DNA from: G965216255 sp965216255 | Lineage (GTDB): Bacteria > Bacteroidota > Rhodothermia > Rhodothermales > Bin80 | Direction: 5' to 3' | NCBI GenBank assembly: GCA_965216255.1 | Contig: OZ244148.1 | Coordinates: 4,836,001-4,900,000 of the forward strand | Length of the DNA: 64,000 nucleotides | Shown: positions 37,384 to 46,841 of the stretch, piece after piece | Layout: every line of letters starts with the position of its first letter | Position numbering within the stretch: position 1 is the first letter of the stretch | Translations under genes and position numbers: made by a program | The notes under the pieces: generated by a model | The model's input: only the letters and a program-made list of their open reading frames with translations | Databases searched by the model: none | Told to the model about the DNA's origin: nothing

Positions 37384-37957
37384 GGCCAAGGCTGAAACGG
37401 GCGTAAAGATCGTCCAGAGCTGGATACTTGGGCGGCTGCAAGACTTTACGTTCTTCAGCATTGAAGAGCCGGGTCTACAGATAGCCACCCTTCTAGTGGA
37501 TGTCAATGAGAGGCCCTTCCAGAAGCGCCAAGGCAGCCGTCGCAGCCAATTCGAGGAGATCGATCTGCCGGCGATGCGGCCGCTGCCGCTATATCCCTAT
37601 GTCTTCCGGGAATGGAAGAAGGCCCGTGTCAACGTCGATTACCACGTCGCGGTAGAAAAAGCCTTCTACAGCGTCCCATATCGCTATGCCCGGAGGCAAA
37701 TGGACGTATGCATCGCCGATAACACGGTGCAATGCTTTCTAAAGGGAGAACGCATAGCCTCACACCGGCGCAGCCATCGCCGATTCACAACCGAAATGAG
37801 TCCTATGCCTTCACACCATCGCCAAGGGGCCGAACAACACCGTCTTCTCGAAAGGGCTAACCCGGATAACTCACCAGGGCAGTTAAGGAAGGAACCTAAA
37901 CCATACGTAAGTGTATTATATACAGTCATTTCTAACCGCAATGTACACTGCCCGTGA
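37384..37957 (+). pseudogene. IS21 transposase IstA, C-terminal part
   Basis: WILGRLQDFTFFSIEEPG, LLVDVNERPFQKRQGSRRSQ, PYVFREWKKARVNVDYHV and EKAFYSVPYRYARRQMDV are IstA C-terminal blocks. The central DDE region between this and the part at 36.4-36.9 kb is missing, replaced by IS1634 debris. Confidence 0.8.
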
Positions 37958-39385
37958 ACAACACAGACTGTCATACTGAAACGTTTCGTTTCGAGGACTT
38001 GGGACGCCGTAAAGTGGTCGCAAAGTTCGGCGGCGGCGCTATGTCCTCGCACGCAGGTTTGTTGCTGTTACGCGAGGCCGACCGCATGTTCAACGTCATC
38101 GGCCGCTTTGCCGCCTGTTTCACGCATCACCGCAATCCCAGCAGGATCGAACATTCCGTGGAGGCGATGCTCAGGCAACGTGTCTACGGGATATGCTTGG
38201 GCTACGAAGACGTCAACGACCATGACCGCCTGCGGGACGATGCTGTGTTGGCCATCGGCGTGGGCTGCAATGATGTAACGGGTGCGCACCGGGTACGGGA
38301 ACGTGATCAAGGGCATCCGCTGGCGGGTTCCAGTACACTGAACCGACTGGAGCTTGGCTCAAAGGAAACGGCCGCATCGCATAGATACAAGCGCATCGTA
38401 GCGGATCCTGAAAAGATCGACGCCATGCTCTCGGACTTGTTCATGGATATAAGGGACGAACAGCCAGGGCACATTGTATTGGATCTCGATGCTACAGATG
38501 ACCCTATTCATGGCAAACAGGAGGGGGGTTTCTTTCATGAATACTTATGGTCACTATTGCTACTTGCCGCTGTATATCGTTAGCGGAATGCATGTGTTGA
38601 CAGCTCGTCTTGGCCCCTCGAACATGGACGCATCAAAGGGCTCCGTAGAGGAATTAGCGGCGGTGGTAGCGCGTATCCGTGCGCGGTGGCCGCACGTCCC
38701 CATCTGGATTCGTGGAGACGCAGGCTATTGCCGCGAAGATATCATGGCATGGTGCGAAGCGCAGGGCCTGCACTATATCTTGGGTATGGCTCTCAATAAC
38801 CAGCTAAAGGGCATAGTTGACGAGGCTATGCAGCAAAGTCGGACCACATGCGAGGCCAGCGAGGCCAGCCTTCGCGGCGCTTCCGCAGCTTCGAGTAGCA
38901 AACGAATGAAAGCTGGAGCTGTCCTCGGCGCGTGGTAGCCAAGGCGGAATGGTTGCCTGGACCGCGCGGCTATAACGCGCGATTTGTGGTCACCAATTAT
39001 AGTGAAGACGTCTGCGACGCCCGCACGGTATATGAGGATTTGTATTGCGCGCGTGGAGAACCGGCTCAAGGAGCAGCAGCTTTCACTGTTCGCTGAGCGA
39101 ACCTCTACGTCCTTGATGCAGAGCAACCAACTGCGCCTGTACTTTTCTAGCGTCGCCAATATCCTGATGAGCATCATCAAGGTCTATGGCTTGCAGGACA
39201 CAGTGATGGCTCAGGCGCAGTGCGCTACTATCCGAGATCGGCTGTTTAAGATCGCAGTACGGGTTGTGGTAAGCTTTCGCCGCCTGTACTTGCCCTCGGC
39301 ATATCCGTGGCAGCAACTGTTCTCTGGCGTGCTTAGCAACTTGCGTGGCGCTGTGCACGCCACCACGGTTGCCTCACCTCCTTAG
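37954..39385 (+). pseudogene. IS1380-family transposase, near full length, several frameshifts
   Basis: The first 209 codons are intact (FGGGAMSSHAGLLLLREAD, YGICLGYEDVNDHDRLRDD, LDLDATDDPIHGKQEG). A frameshift leads to YLPLYIVSGMHVLTARL and WIRGDAGYCREDIMAWCE. A further break leads to RGYNARFVVTNYSEDV and then to the tail SLMQSNQLRLYFSSVANILM. The DDE blocks are present, so only small lesions separate it from function. Confidence 0.85.
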
Positions 39386-39482
39386 ACACTTCCTGGCCCG
39401 ACCTATTCCAGAGATTGATAGACGCTGCTTTGTGGTTGCTGGATACGTGTATCCAAGAAGCAAGGGTACGCGAACAAACGCT

Positions 39483-39556
39483 CTGATTCCCGCTCGAAGC
39501 GTGCCCAAAACAGCGCTTACTACCGCCGACTAAACGCTTCAGAAAGCGGGAATCAG
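39483..39556. repeat. Long imperfect palindrome
   Basis: CTGATTCCCGCT and AGCGGGAATCAG form a perfect 12-bp inverted repeat, 50 bases apart; inside it GAAGCG pairs with CGCTTC. It lies between the IS1380 remnant and the istA fragment. It could be a MITE-like element or a recombination site. Confidence 0.7.
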
Positions 39557-39630
39557 CATTCGCGTTCCCAGACTGTGACCCATTGTCTACAAACACCTCC
39601 AATCCCGGCGATTCAAGATCTTGGTGAGCG

Positions 39631-39939
39631 ATGCGGGCTAAGCAGATAGGCCCTGCCACCGACCGACTGGCGTCCGAGATCATGCAGCGCCGTGCCCATC
39701 CGGAGCAGGGCTTCCGGGCCATCCTGGGCATACTCAATCTGGGGGGCAAATACGGGACGGAGCGCCTCGAGGCCGCCAGCCACCGGGCCCTGGAACTTGG
39801 AGCTTACCGGTACCACAACATGGCGTCTATCCTGAAGAACGGTCTCGAGCGCCGGCCACTGCCCGAGGCGCTCGATGCCGGTGTTGTGCATGACAATATC
39901 CGGGGTGCCGCCTATTACGGCGAGGCGCCCCAATCTTAA
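39631..39939 (+). pseudogene. IS21 transposase IstA, C-terminal end (second IS21)
   Basis: AHPEQGFRAILGILNLGGKY and LERLEAASHRALELGAYRYHN-like blocks, then ILKNGLERRPLPE and VHDNIRGAAYY, are the last 100 residues of IstA. The rest of the gene is missing upstream. Confidence 0.8.
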
Positions 39940-39951
39940 CCCCTGACTCCC

Positions 39952-40508
39952 ATGCTTACTCATCCCACCCTCGACAAACTCGAACAGCTGCGTTTTGTCG
40001 GCATGGAGTCGGCCAAGGCCGCCACCCGGCGAGGCAACGTGGATATCGCGCTCGTACGCACGATGCGCGATGGCCTCCTGCGCCGCAGCGAAGCCGCGGC
40101 CCTTCAGTGGCAAGACCTGTCCACAGAATCCGACGGCTCCGCGCGGCTGCACATCGCGTGCTCCAAAACCGACCAGGAAGCGCGCGGCCACGTGCCTACC
40201 TCACGCCCGCTACCGCCACCTGCCTGCAGCGCATCAAGCCTGCGGACGCGCTGCCCGAGGACAGGATCTTTGCCATGTCCGCGCGCACCATCGCCAACCG
40301 GATCAAGGCGGCCGCCCTGGCCGCCGGCACCGAAGGACGCTTCGCCGGCCACTCCGGGCGCGTAGGCTGCGCGCAGGACCTGGCCGCTAGAGGAGCCGGC
40401 CTCACCGAGCTCCAGGTCGCCGGACGCTGGCAGTCAGCCACCATGCCGGCGCTGTATGCACGCAACCAGCTAGCCGGCCGGGGCGCCGTCGCGAAGTACC
40501 TCGCGTAG
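39952..40508 (+). pseudogene. Chimera: istB start fused in frame to a tyrosine recombinase, then frameshifted
   Basis: MLTHPTLDKLEQLRFVGM is the start of IstB. The frame passes directly into NVDIALVRTMRDGLLRRSEA, the first catalytic Arg region of a phage-type tyrosine recombinase, then HIACSKTDQEARGH. A frameshift near 40190 leads to the C-terminal part with GHSGRVGCAQDLAARGAGL (H-x-x-R), then VAGRW (the H/W position) and ALYARN with the nucleophilic Tyr. The recombinase N-terminal DNA-binding part is lost. IstB residues after about 20 are absent. Confidence 0.75.
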
Positions 40509-40712
40509 GCGCCAGCCGGGTGGAAGTAGCGGCGAACCCGGCAGCATATGGTCCCGGCCAGTGATAGTGGCTTGCGGACGGCCGCTACGATCCCTGCGCG
40601 CCTCCTGCGTACGGGTTTGGGTGTTGGCTGTTTTTAGCCAAAACGCAGAGAATCGCCCTGGAACCTCCCTCACGGGTACGCTTGGCGCCGGTTTAAGGGC
40701 GCGCCGCGCGTC

Positions 40713-40766
40713 AGAATCGCCGCAAATCGCATCCTATCGGGTATTTACCCGACTTGCGGCGATTCT
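40713..40766. repeat. Nested palindrome downstream of the recombinase remnant
   Basis: AGAATCGCCGCAA and TTGCGGCGATTCT are perfect 13-bp arms; between them TCGGGTA-TT-TACCCGA is a second perfect hairpin with 7-bp arms. The 374 bases between the recombinase and PIN genes hold no gene. There is no T-run, so a terminator is unlikely; a recombinase or replication site is possible. Confidence 0.8.
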
Positions 40767-40882
40767 CGCGACCTCCCCAAATGATCTTACTCGTGGAACT
40801 CCAACAGGTCAGTACTGTCTCTTGCACAGCGGCCTTAGTCGGTATGGTCACGGTACTGGACTACCGGTGGGAAAGGCCGCAT

Positions 40883-41356
40883 TCAGTGACTGCTCTGGCA
40901 CAGGTCCTCCCTGTCCAGAAGTTGCCTGTGGCGTTTTGTAAATTCTTTGCTCTTCTGCGTCGAGTAGATTTTCCCTCGCGGCCCATCAATTAACGTCTTA
41001 TCCTTAAAGTCCCGATGGAGGTTCGAGTCGTTAGAATACAACAGACGGGCGCCGCTGACCTGGGCTAAGGCGATAATGTGCGCATCACCAGATACGCATC
41101 GCTTTTCCCTCCGAAGTTCTTCCGCCCTGCCATCGACTCGATTTGCCGCCACGACGCTCAATTTCCCAGAAAGCGTGAGCTGACGTTCCCATTCTTTGAA
41201 GCTCGCTAAACCCTTCTTAAGTTCAGCAAGCAACTTGCCACCAGCAACTAGGTGCCCTTTTCCCGTGGTTATCCATTGGTAAAACTCGTTGCCCGCCCCT
41301 TGTCGACCTCTTCGAAACACTTCGCCGACGACGTCGGCATCAAGAATTGCACACAT
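40883..41356 (-). CDS. PIN-domain ribonuclease, partner of the AAA ATPase
   Basis: The 157-residue protein has the PIN acidic set: Asp in CAILDADVV near the start, Glu in KLLAELKKG, Asp in VSGDAHIIALA, and Asp in LLYSNDSNLHRDF. PIN domains cleave RNA. It starts three bases after the stop of the ATPase gene, so the two are co-expressed. No small antitoxin of the VapB type is nearby; the ATPase may act as sensor and restraint, as in ATPase-nuclease defence pairs such as PARIS, where the effector is a TOPRIM protein. That analogy is inference. Confidence 0.8.
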   Translation of the reverse strand: MCAILDADVVGEVFRRGRQGAGNEFYQWITTGKGHLVAGGKLLAELKKGLASFKEWERQLTLSGKLSVVAANRVDGRAEELRREKRCVSGDAHIIALAQVSGARLLYSNDSNLHRDFKDKTLIDGPRGKIYSTQKSKEFTKRHRQLLDREDLCQSSH

Positions 41357-41359
41357 ACC

Positions 41360-42694
41360 CTAAAGCCCCAGTGATCTATCTAGCTCTTGTGCAAAGAATC
41401 TGCGATAGCTATCGGGGGCATCTTTGACGTTTCCCAACTCGTCCAGCCTTATCGAATGGATTCGCACACCCAACTCCTCCCGCTCAAAGTACAGGATGGA
41501 AACGTCATCGGGCTTCAACTTTGATTTGCTGTCGCGAATGTCCATGCGCACCCGATCAATTATGAAGTCGCTGTGCGTTTCAATCACCAGCTGTCGACCC
41601 TTACCCGCGACTTGGCAGAACAAGCTTCCCAAAGCGGCTTGGGCACTGGGGTGGAGATGCACTTCGGGCTGCTGTAGCAAGAACATCTGTGGGGCGTCCT
41701 GGCGTAATAGCTCAGTTACCACCGGTAGAACTTGGCTGACCCCATATCCCACATCAATCAGGTTTCGCCGTTGTTGCGGCGACTCGCCTCCAACTTTGAT
41801 TATTTGCACCTGAAAAGGACCACCCCCGGTTTCCCCAAACCGCTTGATGGAGATTTCGTCAAATAGACCGGAAGCTTTACCGAAGCACTCCAACTGATCC
41901 TTCAGAAATACCCACGTTTCTTTGTTCCGGGAGAACATGTCCGCGAGATACATAGGAACGTAGTCGCCCTCAGGATCCGGTGTAATGCGGGCCGGATCGT
42001 AGGTGCGCCGTGGTTTGGAGCGGACTGGCGCACTTGCGTACGGACGTTGGTAACGACCGCTAATACTGAAGTTCATGAATTCGTAAACAGATTTCAAGAC
42101 TTCCTCTTTGAAGGCTGTAGACCCGTCCAGTGGTTCAAATCCGTATTGATCCTCCTCACCCCCAAATGATAGCAGCAACCGCGGGTAGATTAGTGGCCAT
42201 ATTTTCTCCGCCTCGAGGGTGTGAATAAGGGTCTCGCTTACATCCTGCGGCAATCGCTTTTCCCAACTCTCTCCGCCAACTCCAACTTGAATCACTATAT
42301 GGCGGTTGTCCGCTACTCTGACTTCGTACCAATTGTCCTTGTAGGAGCGACGCGTCCGCACTGGCACTGGCACCATCCCATTCTTCCCGAATGTAACCAT
42401 GGCACGAAATGCATTAGCATCACTGAGGCCTGTTTCAAACGATTCAACTGGCGCGTCTCCAGTGCTTGGATGATGGCCAATCTCATCGTAGCTTCCCAAA
42501 TCGTAGGGCTCTTCCTTGAAGTCAGGAATTCTTTCGCGGTAAACAGCGTCCCATAGCGCCCGAATCATGGCCAAGAATGAAGTCTTCCCAGTGCTGTTCT
42601 CACCTACAAGCAGAGTCAGCGGGGCAAGCCGGGCAATCTGCTTTCTACCAAAACACCGATAATTCGCTAGCACAATCTGGGTAACTGGTTTCAT
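41360..42694 (-). CDS. AAA/OLD-like ATPase (AAA_15 / DUF3696 type)
   Basis: The 444-residue ATPase starts VTQIVLANYRCFGRK, with Walker A VGENSTGKTSFL, signature-type VGYGVSQVLPVV, Walker B MFLLQQPEVHLHP and the switch IETHSDFIIDRVR. FEREELGVRIHSIRLDELGN near the end matches the DUF3696-like tail. Gln-Gln replaces the usual Glu-Asn/Asp-Glu in the Walker B region (LLQQPE, with Glu retained). Such SMC-like sensors occur in OLD, Gabija-type and PARIS-type defence modules. No fused TOPRIM domain is present. The PIN gene is directly downstream. Confidence 0.85.
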   Translation of the reverse strand: MKPVTQIVLANYRCFGRKQIARLAPLTLLVGENSTGKTSFLAMIRALWDAVYRERIPDFKEEPYDLGSYDEIGHHPSTGDAPVESFETGLSDANAFRAMVTFGKNGMVPVPVRTRRSYKDNWYEVRVADNRHIVIQVGVGGESWEKRLPQDVSETLIHTLEAEKIWPLIYPRLLLSFGGEEDQYGFEPLDGSTAFKEEVLKSVYEFMNFSISGRYQRPYASAPVRSKPRRTYDPARITPDPEGDYVPMYLADMFSRNKETWVFLKDQLECFGKASGLFDEISIKRFGETGGGPFQVQIIKVGGESPQQRRNLIDVGYGVSQVLPVVTELLRQDAPQMFLLQQPEVHLHPSAQAALGSLFCQVAGKGRQLVIETHSDFIIDRVRMDIRDSKSKLKPDDVSILYFEREELGVRIHSIRLDELGNVKDAPDSYRRFFAQELDRSLGL

Positions 42695-42971
42695 ATATGC
42701 CTGTCAGCGAAGGGACGGGAGCATGGCGTAAACTAGCCGCCTCTAATGGCTCGGGAGTAAGCCGTAGAATCCCTGAACCACAATTCTGTTTCGTACACCG
42801 GTAGGCTTTCCGCCCGAGGGACTAGACCCCTCAAAGCCCGAGCCCGATCTCTGCCACCCCGCGCTCCGGCTTCCGGGAGCGCTCAAAGGCGTGCAGCGCT
42901 GCACGTTGCTCCTTGGACAGTGCGCGCCTCCGCTCCGCCATGGACACCGCCCCGTGCTCCTGCGTGGCCCG

Positions 42972-43677
42972 CTACTGGACAATAAGCTTAGTGGCAACGG
43001 CTGCCCACAAACCCAAGTCGTCACTTCGCGCTTCGAAAACAGGATGGTAGCCCCCAACGCCCTCCCACTGGAAGGTTTCATCTTTGAGCCAATCTTGCTC
43101 GGTCTGCAGGTAAGGGGCTGTGGAATTCGTCGAGAGAGAAGTGTTTGCTACGTGCACTAAAGGCGTAAAGACGGCGTGCCTGCAATCCAATCGAAATGGA
43201 CACGAATTGCGTTGGCTCTATCCAATCAAGTGAGTTGAGGTAGGCAAATACGTCATCAGATGCCGTGGCATCGATAATGATGTCAGCACCACGTATATGG
43301 TCACGTGTCGTGGCATCAGAAGGGATGGTCCGTGCGATTGCTTGTACGCGGGCATGCGGGTTTACCGCATTCAAGCGGTCTCGAAGTGCTTCGGCCTTGG
43401 AGCCTCCTAGTTCGCCCATGGTTAAGGAATGGCGCACAAGATTGCCGACTTCCAGGATATCGTGGGCAATGAGCGTAAGGTCCGTCACGCCACCGCGAAC
43501 CAGATGCTCAGCTAGCGGGGCTCCGAGAGGGCCAACCCCTATGAGTACAACTTTCTTTTTTCGGATCATTACTGATTTTGTTGTACTGGAGCAATGCAAC
43601 GAATCCGGGATTCCGGTACAGAGAAACCCATCAGCAGTCAAACCGGGGACCTCTAAAGACAGATTCTTGCCACCCAA
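42972..43677 (-). pseudogene. ThiF/E1-like adenylyltransferase domain, frameshifted and truncated
   Basis: MIRKKKVVLIGVGPLGAPLA and DILEVGNLVRHSL with GGSKAEALRDRLNAVNPHA are the nucleotide-binding and Asn-Leu-x-Arg-His motifs of ThiF/E1 enzymes. After a frameshift between about 43110 and 43190 the tail reads WEGVGGYHPVFEARSDDLGL, matching the GCWHPxFPARxDD end of E1-like proteins in bacterial ubiquitin-like and CBASS-like operons. The N-terminal E2-type half and any JAB peptidase or substrate gene are missing. About 285 bases upstream hold no gene I can support. Confidence 0.65.
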
Positions 43678-43962
43678 TCGCGGCCTAACCCATGGCCCAA
43701 GAGCAGGCCGAGGGAGTGCATGGGGCCGCTCTCCGAGGCTACCTTGACAAGCAAGACTACACTCTCAGAACAGAATGCGGTCTAGTAGAAAGGAAGTGTG
43801 GTGTCTCCGTTAACGGACACTATCCGATATGATCCGAAGACCCAACAACCGGCGCGAAACTGGCGCCGCGAAGTCTCCAATGCACCGGTATTCCGGGGCA
43901 CGATAGCGGAAGCCGGCTTGCGCGAGGCGTTGAGAGCCCGTATCAGACTTCCCGTGTGTCTC

Positions 43963-44490
43963 TTACCGGCAACTGTACGTGCGTAATTCGGGCGGCGTCA
44001 CCTCGGGCCACTGGAATCCAAACAGGCCGCGCCCTGCTTCCTCCTCTGCCTCTTGCTTCTGCTCCGGTGTGTCATCCTCGGTGTCCGGAGTGTCATCAAG
44101 CCTGCACCTCATCCGCTTGCCGTCCATCCTGGCAGTCACTTCCTCCACCCGGCGAACTCCGAATTCGCACACTTTAAGCAACTCCCCGAAGGAGGAGGGG
44201 TGCTCGTCGGAATTATATGCGAGTGTCGACTCTTCTTCGTCCGCACCAAATATCGGCAGCGGGTTCACGAAGGGACACTCGGCAATTCCTCCCTGGGCCG
44301 TGATATGGACCTGAAGGTCTCCCCGCCTGATATCTGTGCTCGAATGCACCGAGACATCCATGGTCTCCTCACCGAACACCTTGTTATCGGCTATGGTTAT
44401 CGACAATCGATCACGTTCAGGACCGCATGCTGCCACAAACATGGACATGACAACAAGCAGGAAGGGCGGTGATTTGGGCATTATGTTCAT
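43963..44490 (-). CDS. Accessory lipoprotein, copy 2
   Basis: The 175-residue protein has a signal peptide ending FVAACGPERD. It matches the lipoprotein at 15.8 kb throughout: DRLSITIADNKV, SVHSSTDIRRGDLQVHITAQ, GGIAECPF, VEEVTARMDGKRMRCRLDD, the Glu-rich linker, GLFGFQWPE and the end YSCR. Identity is moderate while the DNA downstream of the stop is also conserved (TACAGTTGCCGGTAAGAG and beyond), so the whole cassette was duplicated. R3 lies upstream. Confidence 0.75.
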   Translation of the reverse strand: MNIMPKSPPFLLVVMSMFVAACGPERDRLSITIADNKVFGEETMDVSVHSSTDIRRGDLQVHITAQGGIAECPFVNPLPIFGADEEESTLAYNSDEHPSSFGELLKVCEFGVRRVEEVTARMDGKRMRCRLDDTPDTEDDTPEQKQEAEEEAGRGLFGFQWPEVTPPELRTYSCR

Positions 44491-44582
44491 CGGACTGCCT
44501 TCTGGATGATTGCTCTTGTTACCAGGGAGTCAGGTCCAGCGATGTGGACCGCCGAACAACCGGCAACCCGGCATATGACAAC

Positions 44583-44709
44583 AACCGGCTTCTGCGGGGC
44601 ATTCCAGGGCCCAATGCAGGCTCCTCAGATGCCGTTCTCGCGGCCTTCGTCGTACCAGGGACACGAAGGGACACGTCCAGCGACGATTTGCACGATCTCA
44701 GCGGCTGCT
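44583..44709 (-). repeat. Conserved intergenic element, copy R3
   Basis: On the minus strand it reads AGCAGCCGCTGAGATCGTGC then AAATCGTCGCTGGACG, and later GGCCCTGGAATG and CGCAGAAGCCGGTT, matching R2. It sits between the helical-protein gene and lipoprotein copy 2. Confidence 0.7.
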
Positions 44710-44724
44710 ACAGCAGCGCACAAG

Positions 44725-45351
44725 CTACCCTTTCGCATTGGCCGCCTTGTCCCATGCATCTGCTGCACGCTCCATGGCCGCAGCAGCCGTCGACCATGCA
44801 CGGGCCGCATCCTCCCATGCCGCCGCCGTTACCTGAAACAGCGCACTATCATTCCTGTCACTGTCCAGCACAACAGCTGCATTCCCGCGGCTCGCCAGTA
44901 CTTCCTGCCTTGCTTGTGCTGCACGCTCCCGCAGCTCATTGCCAAGGCCTTCTTCCCACTGCAAAGAGCCTTCTCGAGCCTGCGCTGCACGCTCCCGCCA
45001 TTGATTCGTCCGTTTTCTTGCTTCACTGGCCCGTTCCCTTGCCTGGGACGACCTCTCCATGGCTTGCGCAGATCTGTCGACTTCCAAAGCCCTTGTCCAC
45101 ATCCCTTCTGCCCCCGCGGTCGCTTCCTCGGCGTCTGCCAAAGATTCCTGTGCCTGAGCAATCAACTCGTAGACTTCCACTGACAATTCCCGCTGCGATG
45201 ACAGCGCCCCTTGCGTGGCTGCTATCTGCGTAAACAACCCGAATGCACTCTCATATAGCTGTGCCGCTTTTTCGTATGCGGCCCCTGCTGCTTGCCGATA
45301 CTCTTTTTGGCTGCTGCGCCTGGTATCCGCCGCCCAGTCGCCAAACACCAT
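44725..45351 (-). CDS. Ala/Glu/Arg-rich all-helical protein
   Basis: The 208-residue product has no signal peptide and is predicted helical from end to end, with quasi-repeats every 7-14 residues (AYEKAAQLYESAFGLFTQIA, AQARERASEARKRTNQ, ERAAQAREGSLQWEEG, AWEDAARAWSTAAAAMERAA). It resembles apolipoprotein-like or coiled-coil proteins by composition only. It ends just before R3 and lipoprotein copy 2 on the same strand, so all three may form one cassette. Low-complexity shadow coding is possible, but the periodicity argues for a real gene. Confidence 0.5.
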   Translation of the reverse strand: MVFGDWAADTRRSSQKEYRQAAGAAYEKAAQLYESAFGLFTQIAATQGALSSQRELSVEVYELIAQAQESLADAEEATAGAEGMWTRALEVDRSAQAMERSSQARERASEARKRTNQWRERAAQAREGSLQWEEGLGNELRERAAQARQEVLASRGNAAVVLDSDRNDSALFQVTAAAWEDAARAWSTAAAAMERAADAWDKAANAKG

Positions 45352-45354
45352 ACA

Positions 45355-46127
45355 CTAGCCATACACCATAAACCCAGCACCTTCAGATCCCAACCAAGTG
45401 TTCACGATCAATCGGAATGAGTGTTCAAATTCATCGGAATATGCAACATCCTCATTCGTGCGCCATCTGCGCGCCAGACGCACCGGAGCAAAGTGAGCAT
45501 GCATAGCGCGCAGCCAGCTCCTGTACTTGCGCCAGCCCGCTATGCCTTGCCTCGATGCCGTGACCAACAGCACTATACACTGTATGGCATCCCGCAATAG
45601 CCGCACATCGGTCGGCCAGTGCACGTCGGTCTCCACAACAACAGAGTCTGCCCGTGTATGCAACTCTTCCGCAGCACCCACTTCCTGGTGCCCACAGGCC
45701 ACTACGACCTGATTTACTTCATCCAACAGTTCCGGTGTCAGCTTCGAAACATTGTCGATGATGGTCTGCCTCCGGAAGATGACCCGGTCACCCATCTTGT
45801 CATCCGACCCCAGCATCTGGCGCACGATATCCATGTGATTGACCAAGAACGTCAACCGATCAAAGTCACAGCCGAGTCCCCGCTTCAGGATGGCCAGCAC
45901 GAAGATGCTCCAGGAGTCCATTCCGGGCTGGCCTCGGTGCAGATCGCCAGGTTAGCAAAATGGGCGCGGAGCAGATCGAATACCTTGGTGCGTGCCGGCA
46001 GATGGGTGTAGAGGGCCTGCAGTCCGAGCAGAATGGCTGGGATGTCGTCGCGGCTATTGGGGTCGATCTGGATTTCAGCAATGGAGGCCTGTCCTAACGA
46101 AAACTGCGGCTCTATGACGGATCTCAT
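45355..46127 (-). pseudogene. ISNCY-family transposase, N-terminal two-thirds, frameshifted
   Basis: MRSVIEPQFSLGQASIAEIQ and IDPNSRDDIPAILLGLQALY start the protein. A frameshift near 45920 leads to MDSWSIFVLAILKRGLGCDF, VRQMLG, IDNVSKLTPELLDEVNQVVV and GIAGWRKYRSWLRAM. After that the sequence diverges and stops. It is the upstream neighbour of the helical-protein gene. Confidence 0.8.
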
Positions 46128-46346
46128 ACGAACGTTTCGAATGTTGCGTGAAACACCCCTTGAAATGGCAGCATGGGGCATGAATCGGCTGAAAGATATG
46201 AATTGGGACGAACATTCTAAAATAGGAATAGAGGGCAAATAGGGGTCATAGTGGGGACTCACACCTATTAACGCCTCATTATTATTTCTCATATACAATA
46301 TGACTCCCCACGTACCATCAACTAGAGCTTTAACGGAGGCATTTCA

Positions 46347-46841
46347 TCAAAACTCTTTTCGATCAATTCTTTTTCGGCCAGGTACTAAGTAATTCCGGTA
46401 TTGGTCAACACACAGGTGAAGAAATCGCCTACCCGTTGTTGCGAGCGGATTTCGCGATGGCCGATGGTCCTCATGCCTTTCCGCTCCTAGGCTTGCAACA
46501 GCAGCTCCTCCCTCGGCCGTTAGTCGATATTCCTGGAGTCGGCTTTGAGGCATTTCGGGTAGCGTGTACACGATTCTCTCTTTGGCGACCAGCAACCGAA
46601 CGGCCTTGTTGAGTTGACCGGAGATTCTTTGCTGCCCCAAGTTTCTGGACAACTCGGCCTTTGACACGGGTCCAGCCATCAAGAACTGAGAACCCTCGAC
46701 TCCAAGGATTCTGGCCGTGACCCTGGCGGCGACTACGATGAAGCCCGAGTCGCACGGTACTCCAGTAGCGCTGGCCGACCTACGCTTGTCGACAATGCAT
46801 GCCAGAACATGGAAGAGGCAGGAGAGGCGGACGACATCCAT
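46347..46841 (-). pseudogene. Winged-helix C-terminal fragment of a Fic/ATP-binding family protein
   Basis: The middle reads KAELSRNLGQQRISGQLNKA, then YTLPEMPQSRLQEYRLTAEG. The SG-x-LN-x-x-x-R-x-L and T-x-P-x-x-P-x-SRLQ-x-YRLT pattern is the C-terminal winged helix found on Fic and AlbA_2-type proteins. Flanking residues do not match anything; the catalytic part is missing. Confidence 0.4.

Noticed and set aside
39483..40766. Integron attC-type sites beside the tyrosine recombinase
   Set aside because: The palindromes lack the RYYYAAC/GTTRRRY core ends, and the recombinase remnant does not show an integron-integrase insert.
40713..40766. Rho-independent terminator
   Set aside because: The hairpin is strong but has no following T-run on either strand.
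42830..42940. Small minus-strand frame MAERRRALSKEQRAAL... downstream of the ThiF remnant
   Set aside because: About 36 codons, basic and helical, but no family or context strong enough; it may be relaxase debris.
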